Position numbers and translations under genes: made by a program. A stretch of 64,000 nt of DNA, taken from contig NZ_AP017457.1 in the NCBI RefSeq assembly GCF_002355535.1, positions 930,001 through 994,000 of the forward strand, in the 5' to 3' direction. Every line of letters starts with the position of its first letter. Position 1 is the first letter of the stretch. The DNA comes from Aurantimicrobium minutum. Lineage in GTDB: Bacteria > Actinomycetota > Actinomycetes > Actinomycetales > Microbacteriaceae. The notes under the pieces are model-generated. The model did no database searches and was not told the DNA's origin. It saw only the letters and a list, made by a program, of their open reading frames with translations. Below, one piece after another: positions 16,820 through 25,427 of the stretch.

Positions 16820-17959
16820 TTAGTTCTTCTTTCTGCTGTAAAACGGTAAAGCGGTAACGGTATAGGGAAGACGAGTGCCGCGGATATCCACATCGATGAC
16901 GTTGCCAATCTCGGAGACAGAGGGGTCAACAAAAGCCATGGCGATGGGGTATTCCAGGGTGGGTGAAAGAGCACCTGAGGTAATCACGCCGACTTTGTTT
17001 TCGCCGGAATAGACCTCGTAGTCTGCTCGCGCAGCACGCTTGCCTTCACCAACCAGACCCACCAGCACGGGTGCGTCAGCGGCGACACCCTTTTCTGCTG
17101 CGGCACGGCCAACAAAGTCGCCTTCTTTAGAGAGGGCAACGACCTTGCCCAAGCCAGCTTGGACTGGAGCGGTGGTGAGGTTGAGCTCGTGGCCGTAGAG
17201 AGGCATACCTGCTTCCAGACGGAGAGTGTCGCGGCACGCAAGACCAGTAGGAACGAGGCCACGGCTTTCGCCAGCAACCATCAATGCATTCCACAATGCG
17301 GCGGCGTGCTGAACATCGATATAGAGTTCGAAACCGTCTTCGCCGGTGTATCCGGTGCGTCCGATCAGTACCGGGTTGCCCAGGAATACCGCGGGCAAAG
17401 ACCAGTAGTACTTGAGTGTTTCTAGGGTGTTCTCGGGGCGATCGTGCGCTTCAGCAGAAAGCTCAAGGCCAACCGTGTGCTGGAGAATGTCCAGGGCATT
17501 GGGTCCTTGCACTGCGATGAGTGCGGTGGCGTCGCTTTCATCTTTGACGTTGACGTCAAAACCGGTAGTGCGGTGGTTGAGTGCTTCCACGGCGGGGAAA
17601 CGGTTGCCTGCATTGGCCACAACCAACCAGTGGGTCTCCCCCAAGCGATAGATCACGAGGTCGTCAATGATGCCTCCTGCTTCGTTGAGAAGCAGCGAGT
17701 ACTTGGCCTGACCAATGTTCAAAGCTGACAGTTTGCCGGCGAGTGCGTAATCCAAGAACGCACCTGCATCAGGGCCAGTAATGGAGATTTCTGCCATGTG
17801 GGAGATATCGAAGATACCTGCAGCAGTGCGCACCGCGTGGTGCTCGGCGAGGTCACTGTCATAACGAACAGGCATCATGAAGCCTGCAAAGTCAGTGAAG
17901 CTTGCGCCGAGTGACTCATGCACCGCGTGCAGAGGTGAGTATCGAGGTGTATCAGACAT
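16820..17959 (-). CDS. gcvT: Aminomethyltransferase, T-protein of glycine cleavage
   Basis: A 379-residue folate-dependent enzyme that releases ammonia from aminomethyl-GcvH and forms 5,10-methylene-tetrahydrofolate. Typical blocks are visible: [29 protein letters not shown] and the GCV_T C-terminal barrel ending near [11 protein letters not shown]. The start at 17957-17959 has GGAG upstream; the longer frame to 18010 would begin inside the glycine riboswitch and is rejected. It is the first gene of gcvT-gcvH-gcvP, so the whole operon is likely switched on by glycine. Confidence 0.95.
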   Translation of the reverse strand: MSDTPRYSPLHAVHESLGASFTDFAGFMMPVRYDSDLAEHHAVRTAAGIFDISHMAEISITGPDAGAFLDYALAGKLSALNIGQAKYSLLLNEAGGIIDDLVIYRLGETHWLVVANAGNRFPAVEALNHRTTGFDVNVKDESDATALIAVQGPNALDILQHTVGLELSAEAHDRPENTLETLKYYWSLPAVFLGNPVLIGRTGYTGEDGFELYIDVQHAAALWNALMVAGESRGLVPTGLACRDTLRLEAGMPLYGHELNLTTAPVQAGLGKVVALSKEGDFVGRAAAEKGVAADAPVLVGLVGEGKRAARADYEVYSGENKVGVITSGALSPTLEYPIAMAFVDPSVSEIGNVIDVDIRGTRLPYTVTALPFYSRKKN

Positions 17960-17993
17960 TGAGTTCTCCGATCGGTTAGAAACCTTCGTATGG

Positions 17994-18172
17994 AACTCCC
18001 CCTCTGTCATTTGTGCCTGAGAGCTTCACTACCTAGGGCAGTTTTCACCGTGGGCGAGATGGTTGTTCCACCATCTTCTTTTCAGAGTGGCCCGTTCACT
18101 GCGGTACGCGTACCTGAGAGATTGTCGGGGAGGATTGCTCCTTCGGTGTTCACCTCGAGGGTGAACTCTCCC
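17994..18172 (-). ncRNA. Tandem glycine riboswitch
   Basis: The leader of gcvT carries glycine-aptamer landmarks on the minus strand: GGGAGAG from 18172, CGAAGGAGCAA, then CTCTCAGG closing aptamer 1. A linker stem follows, then a second aptamer that closes with CTCTCAGGCACAAATGACAG and GGGGGAG near 17994. The two-aptamer layout in front of glycine cleavage genes is the classic case. In known examples glycine binding turns on expression of gcv genes. The gcvT ribosome-binding site lies about 25 bases beyond the aptamer. The expression platform was not resolved. Confidence 0.93.
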
Positions 18173-18211
18173 GCAATGATCGATTGACCTCGATATTCAG
18201 TTGTTATGCCA

Positions 18212-18217
18212 AGTCTA
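18212..18217 (-). promoter_or_regulatory. Candidate -10 box of the gcv operon
   Basis: TAGACT on the minus strand fits TANNNT and lies 40 bases before the first aptamer, a suitable distance for the riboswitch transcript start. The -35 is weak. Confidence 0.35.
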
Positions 18218-18320
18218 CGGCGGTATTACCTTTTTGTTCCCACCGAGCCGAGCGAAAACTTCCGTTTGGGCAAAGATGCTTCAAGTCAGGGTTGAAGGTA
18301 GGAGATGATGCATCGCGTTT

Positions 18321-18367
18321 GAGTCAGAATGACACTAAGATGGTTTTACTTAGAGTCATCCTGACTC
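18321..18367 (+). promoter_or_regulatory. Twin palindromic operator and promoter of the nrtR-nad operon
   Basis: Two copies of GAGTCANNNTGACTC stand at 18321-18335 (last half-site degenerate) and 18353-18367 (perfect). Their centres are 32 bases apart, about three helical turns. ATGACA at 18329-18334 fits a -35 in five of six bases and TAGAGT at 18351-18356 fits a -10, with a 16-base spacer. Site 1 thus covers the -35 and site 2 the -10. This is the layout expected for autorepression by the first gene, an NrtR. The motif assignment to NrtR is inferred from position. Confidence 0.65.
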
Positions 18368-18383
18368 TTACAAAGTTGGAGCT

Positions 18384-19112
18384 ATGTCAACCGAGCAAAG
18401 CCAGGTCGCCCTCGCCGTTTCGACGGTGATCTTTGCGCTGCGCCCGCACAGCTCGGGAACACCGGAGTTAGTTCTTCCACTGGTCAGGCGTATTCGGGAG
18501 CCCTACCAGGGTCAATGGGCTCTGCCTGGCGGACCATTGAACTTGGATGAGGACTTGTCCCAGGCAGCCTCACGCACCCTGTTGGAAACGACAGCACTGG
18601 AGCCGCGCTATCTTGAACAGCTCTACGCCTTCGGCCAGCTCGACCGCTCCCCCGATGACCGTGTCGTCTCGATTGTCTATTGGGCACTCGTGGCCGGCGA
18701 CGAAGCAGATCGCGCAATACAGAGCGAGAACGTCCAGTGGTTCACTGCTGACGACCTGCCCGAACTCGCTTTTGATCACAATCTCATCGTCGAATACGCC
18801 CTGTGGCGCTTGCGCACCAAATTGGAATACTCACGTATTGCACACGGCTTCTTAGGTGAAACATTCACCCTGGCCCAGCTGCGTGAAGTCTATGAAGTGG
18901 TTTTGCGCAAGCCTGTAGATCCTGGCAACTTCCGCCGCATGGTCGAAGCCAGTGGAACTGTGGTGCCAACCGGCGAGCGCCTCGCCGGTACACCACACCG
19001 CCCTCCCCAGCTCTATCGCTACAACACCTCTATTGATTTATCGGACAACGGTCCACTCTCACAGCTTGAGGCATCCCGCACTCTGGCATTCACCCGAGGA
19101 GAACACTCATGA
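18384..19112 (+). CDS. nrtR: NrtR-family NAD repressor (Nudix domain plus winged helix)
   Basis: A 242-residue regulator. Residues 8-150 form a Nudix domain and 155-230 a winged-helix DNA-binding domain, the order known for NrtR/NdnR. The Nudix box is degenerate: the segment GGPLNLDED...SRTLLETTAL lacks the REUXEEXGU catalytic core, which fits a sensor of ADP-ribose or NAD rather than an active pyrophosphatase. It leads the operon nrtR-nadA-nadB-nadC-nadS, much like ndnR-nadA-nadC-nadS of Corynebacterium glutamicum, where the protein represses its own operon. A GGAG site precedes the ATG. It overlaps nadA by ATGA. Confidence 0.92.
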   Translation: MSTEQSQVALAVSTVIFALRPHSSGTPELVLPLVRRIREPYQGQWALPGGPLNLDEDLSQAASRTLLETTALEPRYLEQLYAFGQLDRSPDDRVVSIVYWALVAGDEADRAIQSENVQWFTADDLPELAFDHNLIVEYALWRLRTKLEYSRIAHGFLGETFTLAQLREVYEVVLRKPVDPGNFRRMVEASGTVVPTGERLAGTPHRPPQLYRYNTSIDLSDNGPLSQLEASRTLAFTRGEHS

Positions 19113-20395
19113 CCCCGACCGCCTCGGTCAACGACCGCATTCAACTCATTGCCGCAGGCAAGAGTGAGGACACCACGTGCTCTCCGTCATTGGCCAAGGG
19201 CCCCTGGGAGTTTGATAAAGGTGCGCCTGGATACGGTCCAGGCGCATCCATGGGGGATGTCATCCCGACGGGCTCCCCCGTTCAAGGTGGTCTGCCTGAG
19301 GAATACAAGAGCGCAAGCAACGAGGAACTCCATGCACGCATCCGCGCTGCCAAAGAAACCCTCGGTGACAAAGTTGTTGTTCTTGGCCACTTCTATCAGC
19401 GCGATGAAATCGTGCAGCACGCCGACTACCTCGGCGACTCTTTCCAGCTCGCCGTTGCCGCCAAAGGACGCCCCGAGGCAGAAGCCATTGTGTTCTGTGG
19501 CGTTCACTTCATGGCAGAAACCGCAGACATCCTCTCGGGAGATAACCAAAAGGTGATCCTGCCCAACCTGGCAGCGGGTTGTTCGATGGCGGATATGGCA
19601 GATATTGACTCTGTGACTCAGTGCTGGGAACAGCTCGAGGAACTCTATGGCACTGAACCAGATGAGAATGGCCGGGTTCCAGTTATTCCTGTGACTTACA
19701 TGAATTCCTCTGCAGCGCTCAAGGGTTTCTGTGGTGAACACGGTGGCATTGTCTGCACTTCCTCCAATGCAGCAACAGTGTTGGAATGGGCATTCGAACG
19801 AGGACAGCGCGTACTGTTCTTCCCCGACCAACACCTCGGCCGTAACACAGCCAAGGCAATGGGTATCTCTGTTGAGCAAATGCCGTTGTGGTGGGGTCGC
19901 AAGCCTCTCGGTGGCAACACAGAACAAGAACTCCACGACGCCAAAGTGATCCTATGGAACGGTTTCTGCTCCGTGCACAAACGCTTCACAGTGGAGCAGA
20001 TTGAGAAAGCCCGTGCCGAACACCCTGGCGTGCGGGTCATTGTTCACCCTGAAAGCCCAATGGCTGTCGTCGACGCCTCGGATGAATACGGTTCCACCGA
20101 TTACATCCGTAAGGCCGTCGAAGCGGCCACAGAACCGACCACCTTTGCAATCGGTACCGAGATCAACATGGTGCAGCGTCTGGCGGCCCAGCACCCTGAG
20201 CACACCATCTTCTGCCTTGACCCCGTCGTGTGCCCCTGCTCCACGATGTACCGCATCCACCCCGGCTATCTCGCCTGGGTGCTGGAGCGTCTGGTTGCCG
20301 GCGAGGTTGTGAACCAAATCACTGTTGATGAGAGTGTGGCTGAGCCTGCTCGTGTTGCTTTGGAGAGGATGTTGGCTGCCAAGCCAGCCAACTAA
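19109..20395 (+). CDS. nadA: Quinolinate synthase A
   Basis: A [4Fe-4S] enzyme that condenses iminoaspartate with dihydroxyacetone phosphate to quinolinate in de novo NAD synthesis. The three cluster-type cysteines can be placed in VFCGVHFMAET, GGIVCTSSNA and the C-terminal DPVVCPCSTM block. Other landmarks are VVLGHFYQRDEI and AGCSMADMAD. At 428 residues it has the longer N-terminal extension usual in actinobacteria. The ATG overlaps the nrtR stop (ATGA). The cluster is probably loaded by the cysteine desulfurase at the operon end. Confidence 0.95.
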   Translation: MTPTASVNDRIQLIAAGKSEDTTCSPSLAKGPWEFDKGAPGYGPGASMGDVIPTGSPVQGGLPEEYKSASNEELHARIRAAKETLGDKVVVLGHFYQRDEIVQHADYLGDSFQLAVAAKGRPEAEAIVFCGVHFMAETADILSGDNQKVILPNLAAGCSMADMADIDSVTQCWEQLEELYGTEPDENGRVPVIPVTYMNSSAALKGFCGEHGGIVCTSSNAATVLEWAFERGQRVLFFPDQHLGRNTAKAMGISVEQMPLWWGRKPLGGNTEQELHDAKVILWNGFCSVHKRFTVEQIEKARAEHPGVRVIVHPESPMAVVDASDEYGSTDYIRKAVEAATEPTTFAIGTEINMVQRLAAQHPEHTIFCLDPVVCPCSTMYRIHPGYLAWVLERLVAGEVVNQITVDESVAEPARVALERMLAAKPAN

Positions 20396-20398
20396 TCC

Positions 20399-21937
20399 AT
20401 GTCCAAAGTAGTTGTTATCGGAAGCGGCGTCGCAGGACTGATCGCTGCTGCTCAGGCGAGCCGACAACACGAGGTTGTCCTCGTGACCAAGGCAAACCTG
20501 GCCGAAAGCAACACACACTATGCCCAAGGGGGTATCGCTGCGGTGGTGTCAACAGAAGACACCGTGGCAGAACACATGGCAGACACCATGTTTGCTGGTG
20601 CGGGTATGTGTTGGGAGCCAGCTGTCGAAGTCCTGTGTTCTGAAGGACCGGGTCGTATCAATGACCTCGTGAACTTTGGTGTTGAGTTTGACCGTAGTGG
20701 GACAGACTTTGCCATGGGCTTAGAAGCAGCCCACTCACATCCGCGTATCTTGCATGCAGGCGGCGATGCCACAGGAGCTGTGACAAGTGATGCCCTGGTT
20801 GAAACGGTGCGCAAGAGTGCCACAGAAATTCGTGAATACACTTTTGTAGCCGAGATAGTGGTCGATAACGGCATCGTCAGCGGCGTTCAGGTGCTCGATG
20901 CAGACGGCATGCACTTTATTGCCGCAGATGCTGTCATCTTGGCCAGTGGTGGCGCAGGCCAGCTCTACCGCCACACCACCAACCCGACCGTGACCACCGG
21001 AGATGGTGTCGCTGCAGCATTTCGTGCCGGAGCTGTGTTGGCTGATGTGGAGTTTTACCAATTCCACCCCACAGCGCTCGCCGTGCCAGGTTCCTTCCTC
21101 ATTTCTGAAGCAGTGCGTGGTGAAGGAGCTGTGCTCATTGATGCCCAAGGCGAGCGCTTTATGCAGAAGATTCACCCCCTTGCAGAGTTGGCACCGCGTG
21201 ATGTTGTTGCTCGCGGCATTCAACAAACCATGATCGAACAGGGCGGGCAGCCTGTGTTGCTGGATGCAACAGCATTGGGAAGTGAATTCCTCGCGCAGCG
21301 TTTCCCCAGCATTACCAAAGCATGTCGTTCCTATGGTTTGAACTGGGGTCGCGACCCCATTCCGGTAACTCCAGCCGCTCACTATTGGATGGGTGGTATC
21401 GCTACCGACACTTATGGGCGCACATCTATTCCAGGACTCTTTGCTGTGGGCGAGGTGGCCTGCACAGGAGCACACGGTGCAAACCGGTTGGCTTCAAACT
21501 CTCTACTGGAGAGCATCGTCTTCGCACACCGAGCAGTTTCTGCCCTGGGTGAAGCGTGGCCCACCGATGCACCAAGTGTGCGCTGGGCTTCAACAGAACC
21601 GCTGGCAGAACTCGAACTTCTCGAGCCCAATCACACCTCAACCGCACAGGTTGTAGACCGCGTGGAGTTACAGACATTGATGTGGGACAGCGTTGGCCTG
21701 GCACGTACTGGAACAGATCTGACCCGCGCACTAGAACAGCTTCACTCTTGGCGTCCAGCAGATCCCGCACACCGCCTTTTTCCTGACTGGGAGGATGCCA
21801 ACCTGCTTCTGCTTGCTCGCACGGTGACCGAAGCTGCGCTTTCTCGCGAAGAATCTCGCGGCGGTCACTACCGTCTGGATTTCCACGACACTGACCCGGC
21901 GAAAGCTCGCCCGATCACGCTGGTTCGAAAGGCTTAA
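20399..21937 (+). CDS. nadB: L-aspartate oxidase
   Basis: A 512-residue FAD enzyme that oxidises L-aspartate to iminoaspartate, the substrate of NadA. The N-terminal FAD-binding motif reads VVIGSGVAGLIAA, followed by the family signature HYAQGGIAAV. The succinate-dehydrogenase-like active-site stretch QFHPTAL and the GLFAVGEVACTGAHGANRLASNS block near the C-terminus confirm the fold. It lies 3 bases after nadA and 2 bases before nadC. C. glutamicum uses aspartate dehydrogenase-type chemistry instead of nadB in its ndnR operon, so this operon is the fuller version. Confidence 0.95.
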   Translation: MSKVVVIGSGVAGLIAAAQASRQHEVVLVTKANLAESNTHYAQGGIAAVVSTEDTVAEHMADTMFAGAGMCWEPAVEVLCSEGPGRINDLVNFGVEFDRSGTDFAMGLEAAHSHPRILHAGGDATGAVTSDALVETVRKSATEIREYTFVAEIVVDNGIVSGVQVLDADGMHFIAADAVILASGGAGQLYRHTTNPTVTTGDGVAAAFRAGAVLADVEFYQFHPTALAVPGSFLISEAVRGEGAVLIDAQGERFMQKIHPLAELAPRDVVARGIQQTMIEQGGQPVLLDATALGSEFLAQRFPSITKACRSYGLNWGRDPIPVTPAAHYWMGGIATDTYGRTSIPGLFAVGEVACTGAHGANRLASNSLLESIVFAHRAVSALGEAWPTDAPSVRWASTEPLAELELLEPNHTSTAQVVDRVELQTLMWDSVGLARTGTDLTRALEQLHSWRPADPAHRLFPDWEDANLLLLARTVTEAALSREESRGGHYRLDFHDTDPAKARPITLVRKA

Positions 21938-21939
21938 CC

Positions 21940-22803
21940 ATGTTGGACAAAGAGACCATCGACACCGTCGTGAAAGCTGCTTTGCTGGAAGATGCCCCCA
22001 CTGGGGACATCACGTCACTGTTGGTTATCGCGGAAGACGCCACCGCCACAGCAGTGCTCTCGGCGCGCGAAGCGGGAACCTTCTCTGGTTCTGAGGTTTT
22101 TCAGGCAGCTTTTGACCTGACAGACCCTCGCATTCAGGTCGAACTCATCAAACATGATGGGGATCGGTTTGAGCCAGGGGATGTTTTGGCCCGAGTGTCT
22201 GGCCCAGCACGAGGAATTCTGACCGCAGAACGTATTGGGTTGAACTTCACCCAGCGCATGAGCGGCATTGCCACCTTGACGGCCGTCTATGTTGATGCCG
22301 TCAAGGGAACTCAGGCAACCATCTTGGATACTCGTAAAACAACTCCAACCCTGCGCGCATTTGAACGCCACGCTGTGGTGTGCGGTGGCGGAACAAACCA
22401 CCGCCTCAACCTCTCCACTGCTTTCATGGCCAAAGACAACCACCTCGCGGTGCTTCTTGCTGGAGGCAAGGATCTCACCACCGAACTACAGCGCGTGAAG
22501 AAAGAACTTCCCGAGGGAGTGAAGTTTGAGGTTGAAGTCGATCGCCTTGACCAGATTGAACCCGTCATTGCCGGCGGTGTCGACATCATCATGCTCGATA
22601 ACTTCTCCCTCGAAGATTTGAAGACCGGCGTCGCCCAGGTCGCCGGTCGTGCGGTGGTTGAAGCAAGCGGCGGGGTGAACCTCGACACCGTTCGCGCCAT
22701 CGCCGAAACCGGTGTGGATGTCATTTCCGTTGGAGCATTGACCCACTCCGCCCGCGCACTCGACCTCGGGCTTGACGTCACCATCGATACTCCCGAGAAC
22801 TAG
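21940..22803 (+). CDS. nadC: Nicotinate-nucleotide pyrophosphorylase (carboxylating)
   Basis: A 287-residue quinolinate phosphoribosyltransferase that makes nicotinate mononucleotide from quinolinate and PRPP. Typical motifs are GDITSLL near the N-terminus, LNFTQRMSGIATLT, ILDTRKTTPTLR with the catalytic Arg-Lys pair, CGGGTNHRLNLS, MAKDNHL and the C-terminal barrel end EASGGVNLDT. It is placed between nadB and the cysteine desulfurase in one operon. Confidence 0.96.
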   Translation: MLDKETIDTVVKAALLEDAPTGDITSLLVIAEDATATAVLSAREAGTFSGSEVFQAAFDLTDPRIQVELIKHDGDRFEPGDVLARVSGPARGILTAERIGLNFTQRMSGIATLTAVYVDAVKGTQATILDTRKTTPTLRAFERHAVVCGGGTNHRLNLSTAFMAKDNHLAVLLAGGKDLTTELQRVKKELPEGVKFEVEVDRLDQIEPVIAGGVDIIMLDNFSLEDLKTGVAQVAGRAVVEASGGVNLDTVRAIAETGVDVISVGALTHSARALDLGLDVTIDTPEN

Positions 22804-22810
22804 AGCTCCC

Positions 22811-23965
22811 ATGATTTACCTCGATAATGCCGCAACCACCCCGGTGGTTCCTGCCGCGCTGGAGGCGGCTTGGCCATATTTGACTTCAGAATTTGGTAAT
22901 TCCTCAAGCACCCATGAACTTGGGTTGCGCGCCAAGCAGGCACTTGAAAATGCCCGCGCCACCTGTGGCGCCTGGCTGGATGTTCCAGCATCGGACATTA
23001 TTTTCACCTCGGGTGGAACGGAGGGAGACAACCTCGCCATCACCGGTCTTGCCCTCGCCTATCCCCGAGGCAAACACATCATCTCTGCCCTAACGGAACA
23101 TGAGGCAGTTCTCGAAACACTGCGTTTTTTGGAACGGGTTCACGGTTTCGAAATCACGTGGCTTGAGATTGATGGCCAAGGAAATATCGATCTCGCCGAG
23201 CTCACCGCTGCGCTACGACCACACACCACTCTGGTCACCCTCATGCTGGCCAATAACGAGATTGGTACCCTGCATCCTCTGCCCGAGATTATTGACGCGG
23301 CACATGCGGTCGGCGCACTTGTGCACACGGACGCAGTCCAAGCGGCTGGCTGGTGTGATCTGCGTGTGGGTGCATCTGGAGCTGTTGTTCGCGGAGTGGA
23401 TGCGCTGACAATCTCTGGTCACAAGCTTGGCGCCCCCAAGGGTTCAGGCCTGACATATATTCGTGGACGCCTGGCCGTGGAGCCTGTGCTCCACGGGGGC
23501 GGCCAAGAATTCGGTCGCCGCTCTGGGACAGAAAACGTTGCATGGGCGGTAGCACTCTCGACAGCACTGCAGCAACTTCCCGAGCCCACAGCAGAAGCCA
23601 CTCGAGTGAGCACACTGCGTGATGACTTTATTGCACAGGTACTGGGAACTATCCCCCAGGCCTCTTTGACAGGAAACCCCACACAACGTCACCCCGGTAT
23701 TGCCAGTTTCACGTGTGCCGGGCTCAACGGTGAGACCTTGTTGTTGGAGTTAGAACAGCGCGGCGTCATTGTTTCGAGTGGATCAGCATGTGCTGCCGGA
23801 AGCGATGAGCCCTCTCACGTTCTGGTGGCATGCGGGATTGATCCGGATACTGCAAGAACATCTATCCGCTTTAGCTTCAGCCATAACACCACAGCAGAAG
23901 AGCTGAATATGGCAGCCGAAGCATTTGTCAGCGCAGTTTCAGCAGTGAGCGGGCTGGCGCAATAG
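22811..23965 (+). CDS. nadS: NadS-type cysteine desulfurase
   Basis: A 384-residue PLP enzyme of the NifS/IscS family that mobilises sulfur from cysteine. The opening IYLDNAATTPV, the PLP lysine in ISGHKLGAPKGSG and the catalytic cysteine in SSGSACAAGS are all present. Its place at the end of the NAD operon matches nadS of C. glutamicum, shown there to be needed for NadA, whose Fe-S cluster it likely serves. A role in general Fe-S assembly cannot be excluded. The ATG at 22811 is chosen; the longer frame from 22772 would overlap nadC and add residues before the conserved start. Confidence 0.88.
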   Translation: MIYLDNAATTPVVPAALEAAWPYLTSEFGNSSSTHELGLRAKQALENARATCGAWLDVPASDIIFTSGGTEGDNLAITGLALAYPRGKHIISALTEHEAVLETLRFLERVHGFEITWLEIDGQGNIDLAELTAALRPHTTLVTLMLANNEIGTLHPLPEIIDAAHAVGALVHTDAVQAAGWCDLRVGASGAVVRGVDALTISGHKLGAPKGSGLTYIRGRLAVEPVLHGGGQEFGRRSGTENVAWAVALSTALQQLPEPTAEATRVSTLRDDFIAQVLGTIPQASLTGNPTQRHPGIASFTCAGLNGETLLLELEQRGVIVSSGSACAAGSDEPSHVLVACGIDPDTARTSIRFSFSHNTTAEELNMAAEAFVSAVSAVSGLAQ

Positions 23966-23981
23966 CTTCTGCCGCTCAGGC

Positions 23982-24500
23982 TTAGCCACGTGGCGCTAAG
24001 GCAACCAAGACCTCGTTGCGCTTGAGAAAACCAGGTTTCCAGGGTGGGTCAAAGCGCGCAAAGTAGACATTTCCCTCGGGAATCAGGCCTGCTTCTTTTA
24101 CGCGCTCAAGTAGGAGTTCCCCATTGTTCTGAAAACGGGTCGCATTCCAGCCACCACCAAATTTCATCACCGCAGCATCGTGAGCATGAACGTGTGTCGT
24201 GCGCACGCGCGCATTGGCAGGCACAGGAACCTCTGAAATATCGACACCTTCGGGAAGAACGAAGGAAACCGTATGTGTTTCTTGGGCAGTAGTTTCTTGA
24301 ATGACAGGCGCAGTCATGGCGAACTTCTTGTTCGCCATGTTGTTTCCTGAGATGTAGCTCACCAGTGGGCCAAAGGCCACATTCCCAGCACGCATGAAAT
24401 CGCCGACGACGTCTACTTGAACGAGGACGTAGTCGGGATAGTGACGCACATCGAACCCGTCGTAGTGCTTCACGAGCGTATAGGGCTGTTCAGCAGTCAT
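23982..24500 (-). CDS. SOUL-family haem-binding protein
   Basis: A 172-residue SOUL/HBP domain protein. Landmarks are YDGFDVRHYPDYVLVQV, the FGPLVSYISGNN helix, KFAMTAPVIQ and the C-terminal GLIPEGNVYFARFDPPW. Family members bind haem or tetrapyrroles in the cytosol; no precise role is known in bacteria. The ATG at 24498-24500 is preferred, since the open frame to 24575 would run into the DUF1801 gene and adds a non-conserved N-terminus. Confidence 0.88.
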   Translation of the reverse strand: MTAEQPYTLVKHYDGFDVRHYPDYVLVQVDVVGDFMRAGNVAFGPLVSYISGNNMANKKFAMTAPVIQETTAQETHTVSFVLPEGVDISEVPVPANARVRTTHVHAHDAAVMKFGGGWNATRFQNNGELLLERVKEAGLIPEGNVYFARFDPPWKPGFLKRNEVLVALAPRG

Positions 24501-24525
24501 AGTGCGAGTGTATTCCTGCCGGCTG

Positions 24526-24888
24526 TTATCCAGCTGGGAAAGCTTGAGCCATTCGCACGGCAATAAGTTTTTCAATCAGTGCATCAGGAACTGCGTGATC
24601 GATTGGAAACTTCACTCCCCCGCCTTTTTCGGAAACCTCATACCCACTTAGATCTTCCATCATCATGCGGAAGACCTGACCCGAGTGGGGGTAGTACCCA
24701 ATGTGCTTGTTGTAGGAGGCAAACCCGGCAACAACCCTGCCATTTACCCGGAATCCAGGCATGGCATAGGAAATGCACTGCTCTGCTTCAGGAATCACAG
24801 CGAGAATCTGGGAGCGTAGGTGCTCCAAAGTGCTGCGTTGGGGTTCAGGTTGAGCCTGAATATAGGCGTCAACCTCAGCGGCTGTCAT
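24526..24888 (-). CDS. DUF1801-domain protein
   Basis: A 120-residue single-domain protein of the DUF1801/YdhG type, a small alpha/beta fold related to the frataxin-like iron chaperone Fra-type proteins. Conserved stretches are EAEQCISYAMPGFRVNG, VAGFASYNKHIGYYPHSG and GGGVKFPIDHAVPDALI. Biochemical role unknown. It overlaps the DUF4287 gene by ATGA (24885-24888), so the two are coupled, DUF4287 first. Confidence 0.82.
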   Translation of the reverse strand: MTAAEVDAYIQAQPEPQRSTLEHLRSQILAVIPEAEQCISYAMPGFRVNGRVVAGFASYNKHIGYYPHSGQVFRMMMEDLSGYEVSEKGGGVKFPIDHAVPDALIEKLIAVRMAQAFPAG

Positions 24889-25097
24889 GACAAACCAGTG
24901 TTGGCGCGATACACAGCAACAACAGCATTGGCGTGGCCATGACCCATGCCGTGCTCGGTCTTGAGGTAATCGACCTGCTCCATGTGCTTTTTGTCTTTTA
25001 CTGCATCAAGCTGACTCATCCAATGATCGATCGGTTGACCATACTTCTTCTCAATCGAGGGGAAATAGGAGGCGGGTCCCGTAACTTTTTCGTTCAT
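24885..25097 (-). CDS. DUF4287-domain protein
   Basis: A 70-residue protein with the short DUF4287 fold: YFPSIEKKYGQPIDHWM, then LKTEHGMGHGHANAVVAVY. These small helical proteins are often found next to or fused with DUF5655/DUF1801-type domains; function unknown. It is translated just ahead of the DUF1801 gene. Confidence 0.82.
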   Translation of the reverse strand: MNEKVTGPASYFPSIEKKYGQPIDHWMSQLDAVKDKKHMEQVDYLKTEHGMGHGHANAVVAVYRANTGLS

Positions 25098-25139
25098 CCT
25101 TCGAGGCTAGTCACACAGAAGACAAAGGTGAAGTTAACG

Positions 25140-25172
25140 AACTGTGCCTCCGGAGCATCCGGAGGCACAGTT
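25140..25172 (-). terminator. Strong hairpin terminator after the DUF2892 gene
   Basis: A perfect 15-bp stem, 25140-25154 with 25158-25172, around a 3-base loop. It lies 12 bases past the DUF2892 stop on the minus strand. The U-tract is weak. Confidence 0.75.
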
Positions 25173-25184
25173 AGAGCAACCTGT

Positions 25185-25397
25185 TTACCGACGAGATTCA
25201 CTTCCGTTGAATCCGCGGCCAAATAGCGGTGCAAACATGCAGGTGTCAGATGCTCCTGCGGAGATCAAGAAAATACCAATAAAGAAGAAGACAGCACCAA
25301 TGGGGCCCCAGGTCAGTGCAGCAATAGCGAGAACGAGACCGACGACAATCCGAGCCCAGCGTCCGAAGGTCGATGACATAAATGCGGTGAAACCCAT
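25185..25397 (-). CDS. Small YgaP-like membrane protein (DUF2892)
   Basis: A 70-residue protein with two close membrane segments at about 15-30 and 31-50 and the end SDTCMFAPLFGRGFNG. The opening FMSSTFGRWARIVVG and the GPIGAVFFFIG segment resemble DUF2892 membrane domains, which occur alone or fused to rhodaneses. The single cysteine near the second helix end is typical. Role unknown. It lies 30 bases downstream of the DUF1761 gene. Confidence 0.8.
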   Translation of the reverse strand: MGFTAFMSSTFGRWARIVVGLVLAIAALTWGPIGAVFFFIGIFLISAGASDTCMFAPLFGRGFNGSESRR

Positions 25398-25427
25398 GAT
25401 GACTCCTGTTCCTTGGGTGTTTCTAGA

